This document shows, one piece after another, positions 34,183 through 42,081 of a stretch of DNA of 64,000 nucleotides; the stretch's first letter is position 1, and every line of letters begins with the position of its first letter. The notes beneath the pieces were generated by a model, which ran no database searches, was not told the origin of the DNA, and saw nothing but the letters and a program-made list of their open reading frames with translations. Source of the stretch: Oscillospiraceae bacterium (GTDB lineage: Bacteria; Bacillota; Clostridia; Oscillospirales; Acutalibacteraceae). Where the stretch lies: assembly GCA_022650485.1 (NCBI GenBank), contig JALCPP010000001.1:62001-126000 (forward strand), in the 5' to 3' direction. Made by a program: the position numbers and the translations under genes.

Positions 34183-36408
34183 ATGAAACGGCCGCTGGTG
34201 TTGGTGGGATTTACTTATCTGCTGACGCTGGCGGCCGCGGTTTATTTAGGCGCTCGCATTTCGTCAGTCCTGTTCTGGTGCTGCCTTGCGCTTTTCATGA
34301 TATCTGTGGCTGTGCGCAGGCTCCGCACCGCGCTTGTGTTTCCCGCTGCGTTTTTAACGGCGGCAGTTGCGTTTGGCTGTTTTGCGGGATACGATCAGGC
34401 GGTCGTTCAGCCGCCCCGTGCATTGGACGGAACAGACGCAGAAGTGCGGGGAACGGTTTGCGAATTGCCGTATTCACAGTATGGACGATGGTATTATGTT
34501 ATCAAACTTCATTCGGTTTCCATACCCGGCGCGCCTCAGCAGTTTAAAATACGACTGTCTTCAAAGAGTGAACTGGATGCCGGCCCTTATTCCGAAATCT
34601 GTTGTAAACTGCATTTCTTTCGACCGCAGGGCGGGGAAGGGTTCAGTTCCGAATCCTATTATGAGTCCCGCGGAATTCGAATGTTTGCGTATCTTTACGA
34701 ATACGGTCGGACTGAAGTATCGCCGCCGAAGGCGAAACCGCCCTATTACTATGCCCTTCTGCTTCGCCGCGCTATGATTTCTTCCGTGGATTCCATGCTT
34801 CCGCGGGAAGTATCCGGATTAATTCGAGGGATGCTGCTTGGGGATAAGACTGCGCTGAGTGCGGAAGCGGTGTCTGATTTTCGCACCGCGGGGGTGTCGC
34901 ATCTGCTGGCGGTTTCCGGGCTTCACATGGCGACCATTGTGCAGCTTTTGCTTTTGCTGCTTGGACTTCTGAAAATTTCCTCAAAGCGTTCTGCGCCTCT
35001 TGCCGGCGCAGGAATCCTCTGCTTCATGGCTGTTACGGGATTTGTTCCGTCCGTGGTTCGCAGCGGCCTGATGTGTTTTCTCTGCTTGGCCGCGCCGATG
35101 GTTTCACGCCGCGCTGACCCGCTCAATTCGCTCGGTACGGCGGTGCTGGCTTTGTGCCTGCCGAACCCGTACGCCGCTGCGGATGTGGGACTTCTGCTTT
35201 CCTTTTCTGCTGCGCTGGGCTTGATACTGTTTACACGGCCGATTCAAAACTGGCTGAATTCGCGCTGGGTTTGCTGCCGGTCGCTGCGGCCGCTGGTGCA
35301 CGGCTTGACCGGAATTCTTGCGACGTCGGTGTCCGCCATTGTCGCGACACTTCCGGTCATGATTCTTTCGTTTGGAAGTGTGTCGCTGATTGCACCTGTT
35401 TCTAATCTTCTGATGTTGGTACCGGCCTCGATTATGATTTCTGTTTCTGCTGTCGGCGCGGTCATTGGTCTTTGTTCTCCTCAGTCATTCCTGCTGATGC
35501 CGTTTGCACTTTTGAGCGGGCTCTTGGCGAAGTATTTGCGGTTTTGTGCACGCTTGCTGGCACAGATTCCATTTGCAAGTATTTCCGCTTCCTATGGTTA
35601 TGTGTTTCTCTGGCTTGCAGGTTCGGTTTTACTGTTTGCCATTGCCTTTGTGTTACGCAAAGGCCGTAAACTGGCGGTGACGGCGGGAGTCTTATCCGCG
35701 GTGATGCTGGCTGTTGGTGTTTTGAGCTATAAAGTGACATCCCGCGGTGTGACACGGATCGCCGTACTGGACGTTGGAACGGGACTGGCCGTGGCTGTGA
35801 CCGAAAACGGCCAATCTTCGGTGTATGGATGCGGTGGTTACAGTTCGAACACGATAAAGAGGTATCTGTTGGGAAGAAATATTTACCGCCTGAATGATTT
35901 GTGTCTGCTGACAGAGGACCGGGAGGAAAACGTTAATTCTGCCGAGCTGACAAAGCGTGTTTCCGCCGATTGTCTGTATGCACCGGAAAATAGCCGGTAT
36001 GACGGATTTGTACAGCAGGCTGCTGCCGGTGCGCAATCGGTGTTTTTGCAGAAAAATTCATGGTCAGGACAAATGTGGCAAAGCTTCAGCATTCAAAAGC
36101 AGGATTGCGGCGGAAGTACCGCCGTGTGGATGGAAACTCATCATACTTCTATTTTGGTATTGCCGGAACAGGCGGACCTTTCCTTTTTGCCTGAAAATTG
36201 GATGCTTCCGGATTTTTTGATTACAGATTTACCGCCGAATAAAAGGACTGAGCTCGATCCTTTTTGCACAGTCTTGTCTATGGATGCGCAGGACCTTTGT
36301 AAATATTCTTTACAGAGTGGGGAGCATACTATTTGGACGGGCGGATTTGGTGCTGTTGTGCTGGAACTGAATGAAAATCGCCGTTTATCTGTCAGGAGGG
36401 AGACGTAA
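34183..36408 (+). CDS. comEC: ComEC/Rec2 competence membrane protein with degenerate MBL domain
   Basis: A 741-residue ComEC-type protein. A DUF4131-like soluble N-terminal region follows two early helices. The polytopic competence core has the conserved LLAVSGLHMA (near 243) and several later helices to about residue 510. The C-terminal region starts as in metallo-beta-lactamase domains (VLDVGTGLAVAV), but where the metal-binding THxHxDH should be, it reads LLTEDREENVN. ComEC imports single-stranded DNA. The membrane channel looks intact; the nuclease-like domain is probably inactive. It overlaps holA by a base. Confidence 0.88.
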   Translation: MKRPLVLVGFTYLLTLAAAVYLGARISSVLFWCCLALFMISVAVRRLRTALVFPAAFLTAAVAFGCFAGYDQAVVQPPRALDGTDAEVRGTVCELPYSQYGRWYYVIKLHSVSIPGAPQQFKIRLSSKSELDAGPYSEICCKLHFFRPQGGEGFSSESYYESRGIRMFAYLYEYGRTEVSPPKAKPPYYYALLLRRAMISSVDSMLPREVSGLIRGMLLGDKTALSAEAVSDFRTAGVSHLLAVSGLHMATIVQLLLLLLGLLKISSKRSAPLAGAGILCFMAVTGFVPSVVRSGLMCFLCLAAPMVSRRADPLNSLGTAVLALCLPNPYAAADVGLLLSFSAALGLILFTRPIQNWLNSRWVCCRSLRPLVHGLTGILATSVSAIVATLPVMILSFGSVSLIAPVSNLLMLVPASIMISVSAVGAVIGLCSPQSFLLMPFALLSGLLAKYLRFCARLLAQIPFASISASYGYVFLWLAGSVLLFAIAFVLRKGRKLAVTAGVLSAVMLAVGVLSYKVTSRGVTRIAVLDVGTGLAVAVTENGQSSVYGCGGYSSNTIKRYLLGRNIYRLNDLCLLTEDREENVNSAELTKRVSADCLYAPENSRYDGFVQQAAAGAQSVFLQKNSWSGQMWQSFSIQKQDCGGSTAVWMETHHTSILVLPEQADLSFLPENWMLPDFLITDLPPNKRTELDPFCTVLSMDAQDLCKYSLQSGEHTIWTGGFGAVVLELNENRRLSVRRET

Positions 36409-37460
36409 TGCCGGAAATCACAGAAGCTGAATTAAAAAAGCAGATGAAAGAATCCCAATTTGCCGGATTGTATTTTTTGTATGGGGAAGAAAAATATCTG
36501 GTATCATATTATATGAAAAAGTTATCTGTAAAGGCGGCGGGAAAGCAGTTTACCGACTTTAATTTTCAGAAGTTCGACGGTGGGGAAACCGGTGTGGACC
36601 GCATTGCGGAAGCTGCACAGTCACTTCCGTTTTTCGCAGAGCAAAAATGTGTCCTGGTGACGAATCTCGATGCGAATGCGATTAAAACAGTGGAAGCAAA
36701 TAAATGGAAAGAATTGCTTTCTTCTCTTCCGCAGACCACTATTTTTGTGATTGCCCTTCCGGATGTGAATGTGGATGAAAAGAAGGGGAAAAACTGGAAA
36801 AAGTTTATTCGCCTGATAAAAGACAACGGAAATGTCGTAAAATTTGGCAGACGTACTGCTGCTCAGACCCAAAAGCTGCTTTGTTCCGGTGCACAGAAGC
36901 GGGGATGTGTTTTGTCGCCGCGCAATGCGGATCGACTGGTTGGTAACTGTGGCGCGGACCTTACGACGCTTTTTCATGAATTGGAAAAAATCTGCTCCTA
37001 TGTCAAGCAGGGCGAAGTGACGGCACAGGTGATTGATAAACTGGCAGTCAAAAATTTGGAAGCGAGAGTTTTCGACCTTTCCAAAGCGGTTCTTGCCGGC
37101 TCAGGCGACAGGGCCTATTCTATTTTGAATCTCCTTTTGGAGCAGGGGGAGGAGCCTGTTATGATTCTTGCGGTTCTTTCTTCCGCTTACCTTGACCTGT
37201 ATCGTGTCCGTGCTTCCATACAGAGTGGATTGAGTGGGACGGAACCGGCGAAATACTTTGACTATGCCCGTAAGGAGTTTCGCCTTCGAAACGCAGAGCG
37301 AAGTTCAGGCCGATATCCGGCTGGAATGTACCGAGAGAGTCTGAAGGAACTTCTTTCAGCAGATTTGTCGCTGAAAAGTTCACGCGGTGACCGGCGCATT
37401 GTGCTGGAACAGTTAATCGCCAGACTTTTAATTTTATCGGAAAGGGGGACAACAGTTTGA
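36408..37460 (+). CDS. holA: DNA polymerase III delta subunit
   Basis: A 350-residue HolA of normal length. It has FLYGEEKYLV near the N-terminus, a degenerate AAA+ fold, FFAEQKCVLV near 75, and a C-terminal helical collar region. The delta subunit opens the beta clamp within the clamp loader. HolA follows comEC in many Firmicutes, and the order here is the same; the start ATG overlaps the comEC stop by one base. It overlaps the RNase M5-like gene by 4 bases, so the three are one operon. Confidence 0.92.
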   Translation: MPEITEAELKKQMKESQFAGLYFLYGEEKYLVSYYMKKLSVKAAGKQFTDFNFQKFDGGETGVDRIAEAAQSLPFFAEQKCVLVTNLDANAIKTVEANKWKELLSSLPQTTIFVIALPDVNVDEKKGKNWKKFIRLIKDNGNVVKFGRRTAAQTQKLLCSGAQKRGCVLSPRNADRLVGNCGADLTTLFHELEKICSYVKQGEVTAQVIDKLAVKNLEARVFDLSKAVLAGSGDRAYSILNLLLEQGEEPVMILAVLSSAYLDLYRVRASIQSGLSGTEPAKYFDYARKEFRLRNAERSSGRYPAGMYRESLKELLSADLSLKSSRGDRRIVLEQLIARLLILSERGTTV

Positions 37461-38041
37461 TTCGCGTAAAAGAAGCGGTAATTGTGGAGGGAAAATACGA
37501 TAAAATTAAGCTGTCGTCCCTGATTGACGGCCTGATCCTTCAAACGAATGGGTTCCGGATTTTCAAGGATCCGGAGCAGATGGCGCTGATTCGTTCCCTG
37601 GCAGATACGCGCGGTATTCTGATCCTTACGGATAGTGATGCGGCGGGATTTATGATTCGAAACTATCTTTCCGGATGTATTGCGCCGGATAAGATTCGCC
37701 ATGCCTATATCCCGGATATTCTGGGAAAGGAAAAAAGGAAACGGAAGCCCTCCAAAGAGGGAAAGCTCGGTGTGGAAGGGGTTCCAGCCGAGATTTTGAA
37801 GGCGGCACTTATGCGCGCCGGAGTTGGCGCTCAAGAGGCCGCGGTACCGCCAACACGCACTATTACGAAAACAGACTTATTCCTTCGCGGGCTATCCGGG
37901 GGGCCATCCAGTGCGAAAAAACGCACTGTGCTGCTAAAGAAACTGTCTCTTCCCGAGTATTTGTCTGCAAATGCTTTGCTTGAAGTATTGAATGGAATCT
38001 TAAATTATGACGAATTTATCAGGATTACATCGGAAATTTAA
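37457..38041 (+). CDS. rnmV: Toprim ribonuclease M5-like protein
   Basis: A 194-residue Toprim protein. VIVEGKYDKIKL at the start carries the catalytic Glu, and ILTDSDAAGFMIRN near residue 58 carries the DxD motif; both match RNase M5, which matures 5S rRNA precursors. The C-terminal DUF4093 region ends EILNGILNYDEF. RNase M5 usually sits next to ksgA, but here it follows holA, and no 5S rRNA is nearby. A TTG start overlaps holA by 4 bases. Confidence 0.88.
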   Translation: MIRVKEAVIVEGKYDKIKLSSLIDGLILQTNGFRIFKDPEQMALIRSLADTRGILILTDSDAAGFMIRNYLSGCIAPDKIRHAYIPDILGKEKRKRKPSKEGKLGVEGVPAEILKAALMRAGVGAQEAAVPPTRTITKTDLFLRGLSGGPSSAKKRTVLLKKLSLPEYLSANALLEVLNGILNYDEFIRITSEI

Positions 38042-38059
38042 AAAAATTGGGAGATGGTA

Positions 38060-38089
38060 TTGACAAACACGATAAAGAAATGATATAAT
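38060..38089 (+). promoter_or_regulatory. Sigma-A promoter of tRNA-Leu
   Basis: TTGACA (38060-38065), an 18-bp spacer and TATAAT (38084-38089), 12 bases before the mature tRNA. Confidence 0.9.
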
Positions 38090-38101
38090 ACCTCTTGCTG
38101 A

Positions 38102-38185
38102 GCGCGAGTGCTGGAATTGGCAGACAGGCACGTTTGAGGGGCGTGTGGGTTTCCCGTACGGGTTCAAGTCCCGTCTCGCGCACCA
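38102..38185 (+). tRNA. tRNA-Leu (anticodon GAG)
   Basis: An 84-nt tRNA with a long variable arm. The acceptor is GCGCGAG paired with CTCGCGC, then A and an encoded CCA. The anticodon stem CACGT/GCGTG encloses the loop TTGAGGG, giving anticodon GAG at bases 34-36. The T-arm contains GTTCAAGTC. The G34 anticodon reads CUC and CUU leucine codons. Confidence 0.97.
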
Positions 38186-38193
38186 AATAGAAA

Positions 38194-38238
38194 GCCCGGA
38201 AAGCCGCATGAATGTTGGCTTTTCGGGTTTATTTTTTT
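38194..38238 (+). terminator. Terminator after tRNA-Leu
   Basis: An 11-bp stem (CCCGGAAAGCC with GGCTTTTCGGG, one G-U pair), a loop of about 11 bases and a T-run of seven. The tRNA is a single-gene unit. Confidence 0.88.
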
Positions 38239-38396
38239 GCATAAAAACCGAAATGGGGTTTATTTGGGGTTTACGGCAAATCCCAACATGTTGTGGCGAG
38301 GCGTAACACCGCAAAAGGTTTCCCTTCCTCCAGAATTTTTTGGGGCTTGATTCTAAACCTTTCAAATGCTATACTGATGCAAAGGCGGTGACGGAA

Positions 38397-38654
38397 GTGC
38401 TGGATGAAAAGGATTTACAGGCAATAGCGGAATTAATGAATCAGTCGATTTGCCAATCTGAAAATCGGATGAAAGCCTACATAGAATCGAATGTTGAAAA
38501 GCAGATTCAGCTTTTGGCGGAAGGCCACAAGATGATTCTCGACAGGCTTCCGGATGTTGAAGAACAGGAACAGATTAAAAGCCGCGTAAAGGTTTTGGAA
38601 CGAATTGTTACAGACTTGCGTGTGGAAGTCGATGAATTAAAAAAAGCGCAATAA
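38397..38654 (+). CDS. Small coiled-coil protein
   Basis: About 85 residues from GTG 38397, behind AAAGGCGGTGACG. Nearly the whole product is charged helix with heptad-like spacing (a Leu, Ile or Val about every seventh position), so a coiled coil is likely. I recognise no family, and it has no TM or Cys. A hairpin terminator follows at 38659. It begins the less conserved stretch after the tRNA-Leu. Confidence 0.6.
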   Translation: MLDEKDLQAIAELMNQSICQSENRMKAYIESNVEKQIQLLAEGHKMILDRLPDVEEQEQIKSRVKVLERIVTDLRVEVDELKKAQ

Positions 38655-38658
38655 AATA

Positions 38659-38700
38659 GAGAGTCTTGGAAACACCTTTTATGTTTCTAAGACTCTCTTG
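38659..38700 (+). terminator. Terminator after the coiled-coil gene
   Basis: GAGAGTCTTGGAAAC and GTTTCTAAGACTCTC pair over 15 bp with a single mismatch around a 9-base loop, with a short T tail. Confidence 0.8.
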
Positions 38701-38741
38701 CATTATAAAGAAAAGAATGGCAGCAGCTTTACGCATGAGAT

Positions 38742-38984
38742 TTGAGTGGCAATGCCGCCGCAATGGCTTCCGTTGCTTCCTCTTGTTACCTTGGCAAAGG
38801 TGTCATTGCATGCGACGACATGCGGATCGGGTTTACTTCAGGGGATGATGCTTACTTACTATACCAAAACACGCAGAGCGCTATTGACGTTATCATTGAT
38901 TATAGGAGAAATTTACCGGAGAAAAACAGTCAGGCTGTAATTCAGCTAAATTCGAATCTTCTTTCATACATTTTACTAAAATGA
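38742..38984 (+). CDS. Doubtful small ORF in a gene-poor gap
   Basis: The gap 38701-39005 holds an 80-codon frame from TTG 38742 with no convincing ribosome-binding site. Its product (middle part GKGVIACDDMRIGFTSGDD) reads like protein rather than noise, but I recognise no family. It may be a remnant of a decayed gene. Confidence 0.25.
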   Translation: MSGNAAAMASVASSCYLGKGVIACDDMRIGFTSGDDAYLLYQNTQSAIDVIIDYRRNLPEKNSQAVIQLNSNLLSYILLK

Positions 38985-39005
38985 TGATGGGCAGGGGGAG
39001 TTCGA

Positions 39006-39569
39006 ATGAAATTGATATTTGCAAAGCAAGCAAAAAAGCGGATCGGTATTGTAATTATTGTATGTCTGATTATTGCTACATTTTTTAATGTCGTTGGATA
39101 TTTGCTCGGCTGCAAATATATCAGCGTTGCTGCGGCGGTGGTACAGGCGGACAAATATGAAGTCAGGAATACTCTGCTGCTGCGGGCGATGAATCAATTG
39201 GGAGCGTGCACTCCGCAGGCTGCCATTCAAGTGTGGGTGGAAGGAATGGAAAGCCGAAATGGAGCCATGCAGTATTCTGTAATGGGCTCTGGCTTGAAAA
39301 AAGAGTATTTAAATCAGGTTGAGCAGTATAATCAATATTGGGTCACTGGAATGTCAAGCCCTCAGATTGACAGTTATAAAATCATAAAAACAGAACAAAA
39401 AAATGAGCATTGCTGCGTCTTTACATTGACCCTTTTTACCGGCATGTCATTTGGCCCTACGGGTGATTATAACGCTGTGTTGACGATTACAAAAGACGGT
39501 GATTACTGGCGAATCACCGAAATATCTGCGGATAAAGGTTTGTATCCGTACATGGGTCTGATTGGATAA
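39006..39569 (+). CDS. Membrane-anchored protein of unknown function
   Basis: A 187-residue protein with a basic N-terminus and one hydrophobic segment at about residues 14-34 (GIVIIVCLIIATFFNVVGYLL), then a soluble domain of about 150 residues. The soluble part ends with VLTITKDGDYWRITEISADKG, a strand pattern like NTF2-fold (DUF4829-type) lipoproteins. No lipobox Cys is at the usual place, so it is probably a bitopic protein outside the membrane. The ribosome-binding site GGGGGAG lies at 38994-39000. Confidence 0.75.
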   Translation: MKLIFAKQAKKRIGIVIIVCLIIATFFNVVGYLLGCKYISVAAAVVQADKYEVRNTLLLRAMNQLGACTPQAAIQVWVEGMESRNGAMQYSVMGSGLKKEYLNQVEQYNQYWVTGMSSPQIDSYKIIKTEQKNEHCCVFTLTLFTGMSFGPTGDYNAVLTITKDGDYWRITEISADKGLYPYMGLIG

Positions 39570-39724
39570 AGAATGAAAAAATTCAGGGATAACAATCCAT
39601 ATTTTTACATACATAAAATAAGATAAACTTGTTGAAAATATATTGTTGGTATTAGCGTGTTGATTTTATTGATATGCCATTATAAGATATATATGTACCA
39701 AATAATCCTCTAGGAGGTCCGACC

Positions 39725-40495
39725 ATGAAATTCGAAAATAAAGTTGTAATTGTTACAGGTGCTGCAGGCGGTATCGGGGGACAAACAGCGAAAGCATTTT
39801 ATGACGAAGGCGCGAAAGTGGTATTAGTTGATTTAAGCGAAGAAGGATTGAAAGAAACTGCGAAAAAATTCGATTTCGCGGATGATCGTACATTGCTGGT
39901 AACATGTGATGTTAGCAAAGAAGATCAGGTAATCAATTATGTGAACAAGACAGTGGAAAAATTTGGACGAATCGATGTATTTTTCAATAATGCCGGTATT
40001 TCTAGTGCTGTTGCAAAAATCGCTGAAAACAGCAGCGCAAACTTTGAAAAAGTTATGAGTATAAATATCAATGGCTCTTTTTATGGCTTAAAGCATGTAT
40101 TGCAAGTGATGAGAAAGCAAAAGTCTGGCGCGGTTGTAAACACAAGTTCTTGTGCAGGTGTTAGGGGTATGCCTGAACTTTCCACCTATGCAACCAGTAA
40201 ATTTGCTGTTACAGGTATGACAAGAAGTGCGGCATTAGAAGTAGCATCAGAAAATATCAGGATTAATGCGATTGCTCCTGCATATATCAATACAAAAATG
40301 ATGAGAAACATTGAATGTGGTTGTGGCGGAGAAGACAAACAAGAAGAAACTTATCACGAATTTTGCAAGGTGGTTCCCATGCAGCGCTATGGTGAAGCAA
40401 AAGAGGTTGCCAATGCGGTATTGTTCTTAGCTTCCGATGAAGCATCCTTTATTACCGGCGCATTGTTGCCGATTGATGGCGGTTATATCGCTTAA
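39725..40495 (+). CDS. SDR family NAD(P)-dependent oxidoreductase
   Basis: A 256-residue classical short-chain dehydrogenase. The cofactor motif GAAGGIGG (TGxxxGIG) is at residues 12-19, NNAG near 88, the catalytic Ser in NTSSCAG near 139, and YATSK (YxxxK) near 153. A Cys-rich insert (IECGCGGEDKQEET) near residue 198 sits in the substrate loop. The late GALLPIDGGYIA is the usual SDR end. The ribosome-binding site AGGAGG lies at 39712-39717. Substrate unknown. It is a single gene ended by the hairpin at 40547. Confidence 0.93.
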   Translation: MKFENKVVIVTGAAGGIGGQTAKAFYDEGAKVVLVDLSEEGLKETAKKFDFADDRTLLVTCDVSKEDQVINYVNKTVEKFGRIDVFFNNAGISSAVAKIAENSSANFEKVMSININGSFYGLKHVLQVMRKQKSGAVVNTSSCAGVRGMPELSTYATSKFAVTGMTRSAALEVASENIRINAIAPAYINTKMMRNIECGCGGEDKQEETYHEFCKVVPMQRYGEAKEVANAVLFLASDEASFITGALLPIDGGYIA

Positions 40496-40546
40496 TTATA
40501 TTTCATGTCGGCTCTATGTTAATAGGGTAACCTTAAAATGGAATGG

Positions 40547-40577
40547 AAAGGGGCAGCGTTTAGCTGCTCCTTTTTCG
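40547..40577 (+). terminator. Terminator after the SDR gene
   Basis: An 11-bp stem (AAAGGGGCAGC with GCTGCTCCTTT, one G-U pair), a 5-base loop and a T-run. Confidence 0.88.
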
Positions 40578-40751
40578 TTGCATCCTGGAACATATACAGA
40601 ATATGACTGCCTCAGTGAAAAAGTTGCGCTTGGCTGCAATACAGTCCTTGAAATACTTCTCATTTCTAGAATCAATTGATGTGTGAAATTTTGGCGAAAT
40701 GGTAGTTAAAATAGTAAATATGAAAGATAACTGCTTTTTATTTCCTTATAT

Positions 40752-40759
40752 GGTATAAT
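40752..40759 (+). promoter_or_regulatory. Promoter (-10) of the DUF2726 gene
   Basis: Consensus TATAAT at 40754-40759, preceded by TG one base upstream (TGG), which makes an extended -10. The -35 region (CTGCTT) is weak. Confidence 0.55.
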
Positions 40760-40793
40760 AGTTTATATTATTAAGAATGATGGAGGAGTAAAA

Positions 40794-41591
40794 ATGCAAG
40801 ATAATAATCCTGATGAAAAAAGCGGAGCATTTAACAGTAACAATTCATCAGAAGGCCCGTTCCTGTATGAATTGAAAGAGTCGTTCATTACACCAACAGA
40901 AAAATCATTTTTTACAGTAATAAAAAAAGTTTTGCCTTCTGAATATTTTTTGCAGCCGCAGGTTAATCTGGCAAGCATTATTTATAGAACAGATAACTTT
41001 AAATTTCAAAACGAATTATATAGAAATATTGACGCTTGTGTTTTTGATATGACCTATAAACCGATTATTTTGATTGAAATTAATGATGATACACATAACA
41101 CTTCTGACCGTAAGAAAAGAGACCAAAAGGTTAAGGCAATTTGTGAAGAAGCAGGAATTCCGCTCATTACCTTTTGGACTTCATATGGGATTAACGAAGA
41201 ATACATAAGCAAGCGAATTGCAGCTGGAATAGATCAGTCTAAAAAACCGGTTAGAATTGCACACAGCAAAGCCCAAAAGGTTAGCTCCGCGAAAACCAAC
41301 CAAAGCGAAAGGGCTGAATCTGGAAACACTTGTAAAAGTAAAAAGGAAGGCTGCTATATTGCGACGGCTGTGTATGGATCTTATGATTGTTCACAAGTCA
41401 TGGTCCTTCGCAGATATCGTGACAACGTCCTATCAACTTATTTTTTGGGAAGAGCGTTTATTAAAGCCTATTATTTAATAAGTCCGTGGCTTGTGGCACA
41501 TTTTGCAGATAAAAAATGGTTTAGTGGCTTCTTCAGAAAAAGGCTTGATAAGATCATCATGAACCTGAAAGCGAAAGAAATTTCAGAATAG
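40794..41591 (+). CDS. DUF2726 domain protein with CFI-box C-terminus
   Basis: A 265-residue protein in two parts. Residues about 25-145 are a DUF2726 domain, a predicted PD-(D/E)XK-like nuclease fold, with FITPTEKSFF, PQVNLASI, then NIDACVFDMTYKPIILIEIND (Asp and Glu in the expected places) and AGIPLITF. A basic, low-complexity linker follows. The tail starts with CYIATAVYGSYDCSQVMVLRRYRDNVL, the CFI-box motif known as a stand-alone C-terminal module in many bacteria. The mix is unusual. Ribosome-binding site GGAGG at 40782-40786. Confidence 0.85.
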   Translation: MQDNNPDEKSGAFNSNNSSEGPFLYELKESFITPTEKSFFTVIKKVLPSEYFLQPQVNLASIIYRTDNFKFQNELYRNIDACVFDMTYKPIILIEINDDTHNTSDRKKRDQKVKAICEEAGIPLITFWTSYGINEEYISKRIAAGIDQSKKPVRIAHSKAQKVSSAKTNQSERAESGNTCKSKKEGCYIATAVYGSYDCSQVMVLRRYRDNVLSTYFLGRAFIKAYYLISPWLVAHFADKKWFSGFFRKRLDKIIMNLKAKEISE

Positions 41592-41643
41592 CTACTGTGT
41601 ACAAATACCTTTGTTTCCCTAGCTATTCATATAGACCCGAAGT

Positions 41644-41686
41644 AAAAAGCTCAAGAAGCAGTTGTAAATTGCTCCTTGGGCTTTTT
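41644..41686 (+). terminator. Terminator after the DUF2726 gene
   Basis: AAAAAGCTCAAGAAGCA and TGCTCCTTGGGCTTTTT pair with two mismatches around a 9-base loop, leaving a T5 tail. Confidence 0.82.
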
Positions 41687-41767
41687 GAACTCTAATGGAA
41701 TAAAGTTATCAACAAGAATTATTCTGCAACCACTTATTATAAAATTGAAATATTCTCATAGCAAAAA

Positions 41768-41796
41768 TTGACATAAAAAATTCAATTTGTTACAAT
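41768..41796 (+). promoter_or_regulatory. Consensus-like sigma-A promoter of the structured leader
   Basis: TTGACA (41768-41773), a 17-bp spacer and TACAAT (41791-41796). Transcription should start near 41803, 280 bases before the AraC start. Confidence 0.85.
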
Positions 41797-41802
41797 AAAC
41801 TT

Positions 41803-42060
41803 ATCCATAATCCTTAATTGTAACTGCAAAGAGCAATGCTGGATCAGATAGAGGACAGGAGTCCGAATGGTGCAGAAGCCTTTTTGGCTTGAAAATCATG
41901 AAAACTTTTTTCGTACAACCAACGAATACACTAATCGATGAAACGAGTTGTGCTGCTTTTTAAAAATAATGGAAAGAATTTTGCGGAAACCGCGCGGATG
42001 AAACATTCAAATCGGAGAGATTGGTGAGTTCCGCAGGAGCAGTACTTCTCAAAGGTTGAA
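41803..42060 (+). ncRNA. Candidate structured RNA or long riboregulatory leader
   Basis: No ORF of size lies between the promoter and the AraC gene, yet many helices can be drawn. Domain 1: CTGCA (41824-41828) with TGCAG (41871-41875) encloses GGAC-AGGA-GTCC (41853-41864); AAGCC-T5-GGCTT follows at 41876-41890. Domain 2: GTGCTGCT (41950-41957) with AGCAGTAC (42038-42045) encloses TGCGGAA (41982-41988) with TTCCGCA (42029-42035), and AATC-GGAGA-GATT at 42010-42022. GCGG-AAA-CCGC (41983-41993) and GTACAAC (41913-41919) with GTTGTGC (41947-41953) would compete, so switching is possible. No intrinsic terminator separates it from the gene. I cannot assign a class. Confidence 0.55.
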
Positions 42061-42081
42061 ATTTTGAAAGAAAGTGATGTT

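Noticed and set aside
40500-40679. An 80-codon frame after the SDR gene (40437-40679)
   Set aside because: The first part overlaps the SDR gene in another frame and the terminator at 40547 cuts through it. The late part has some protein-like look but no start.
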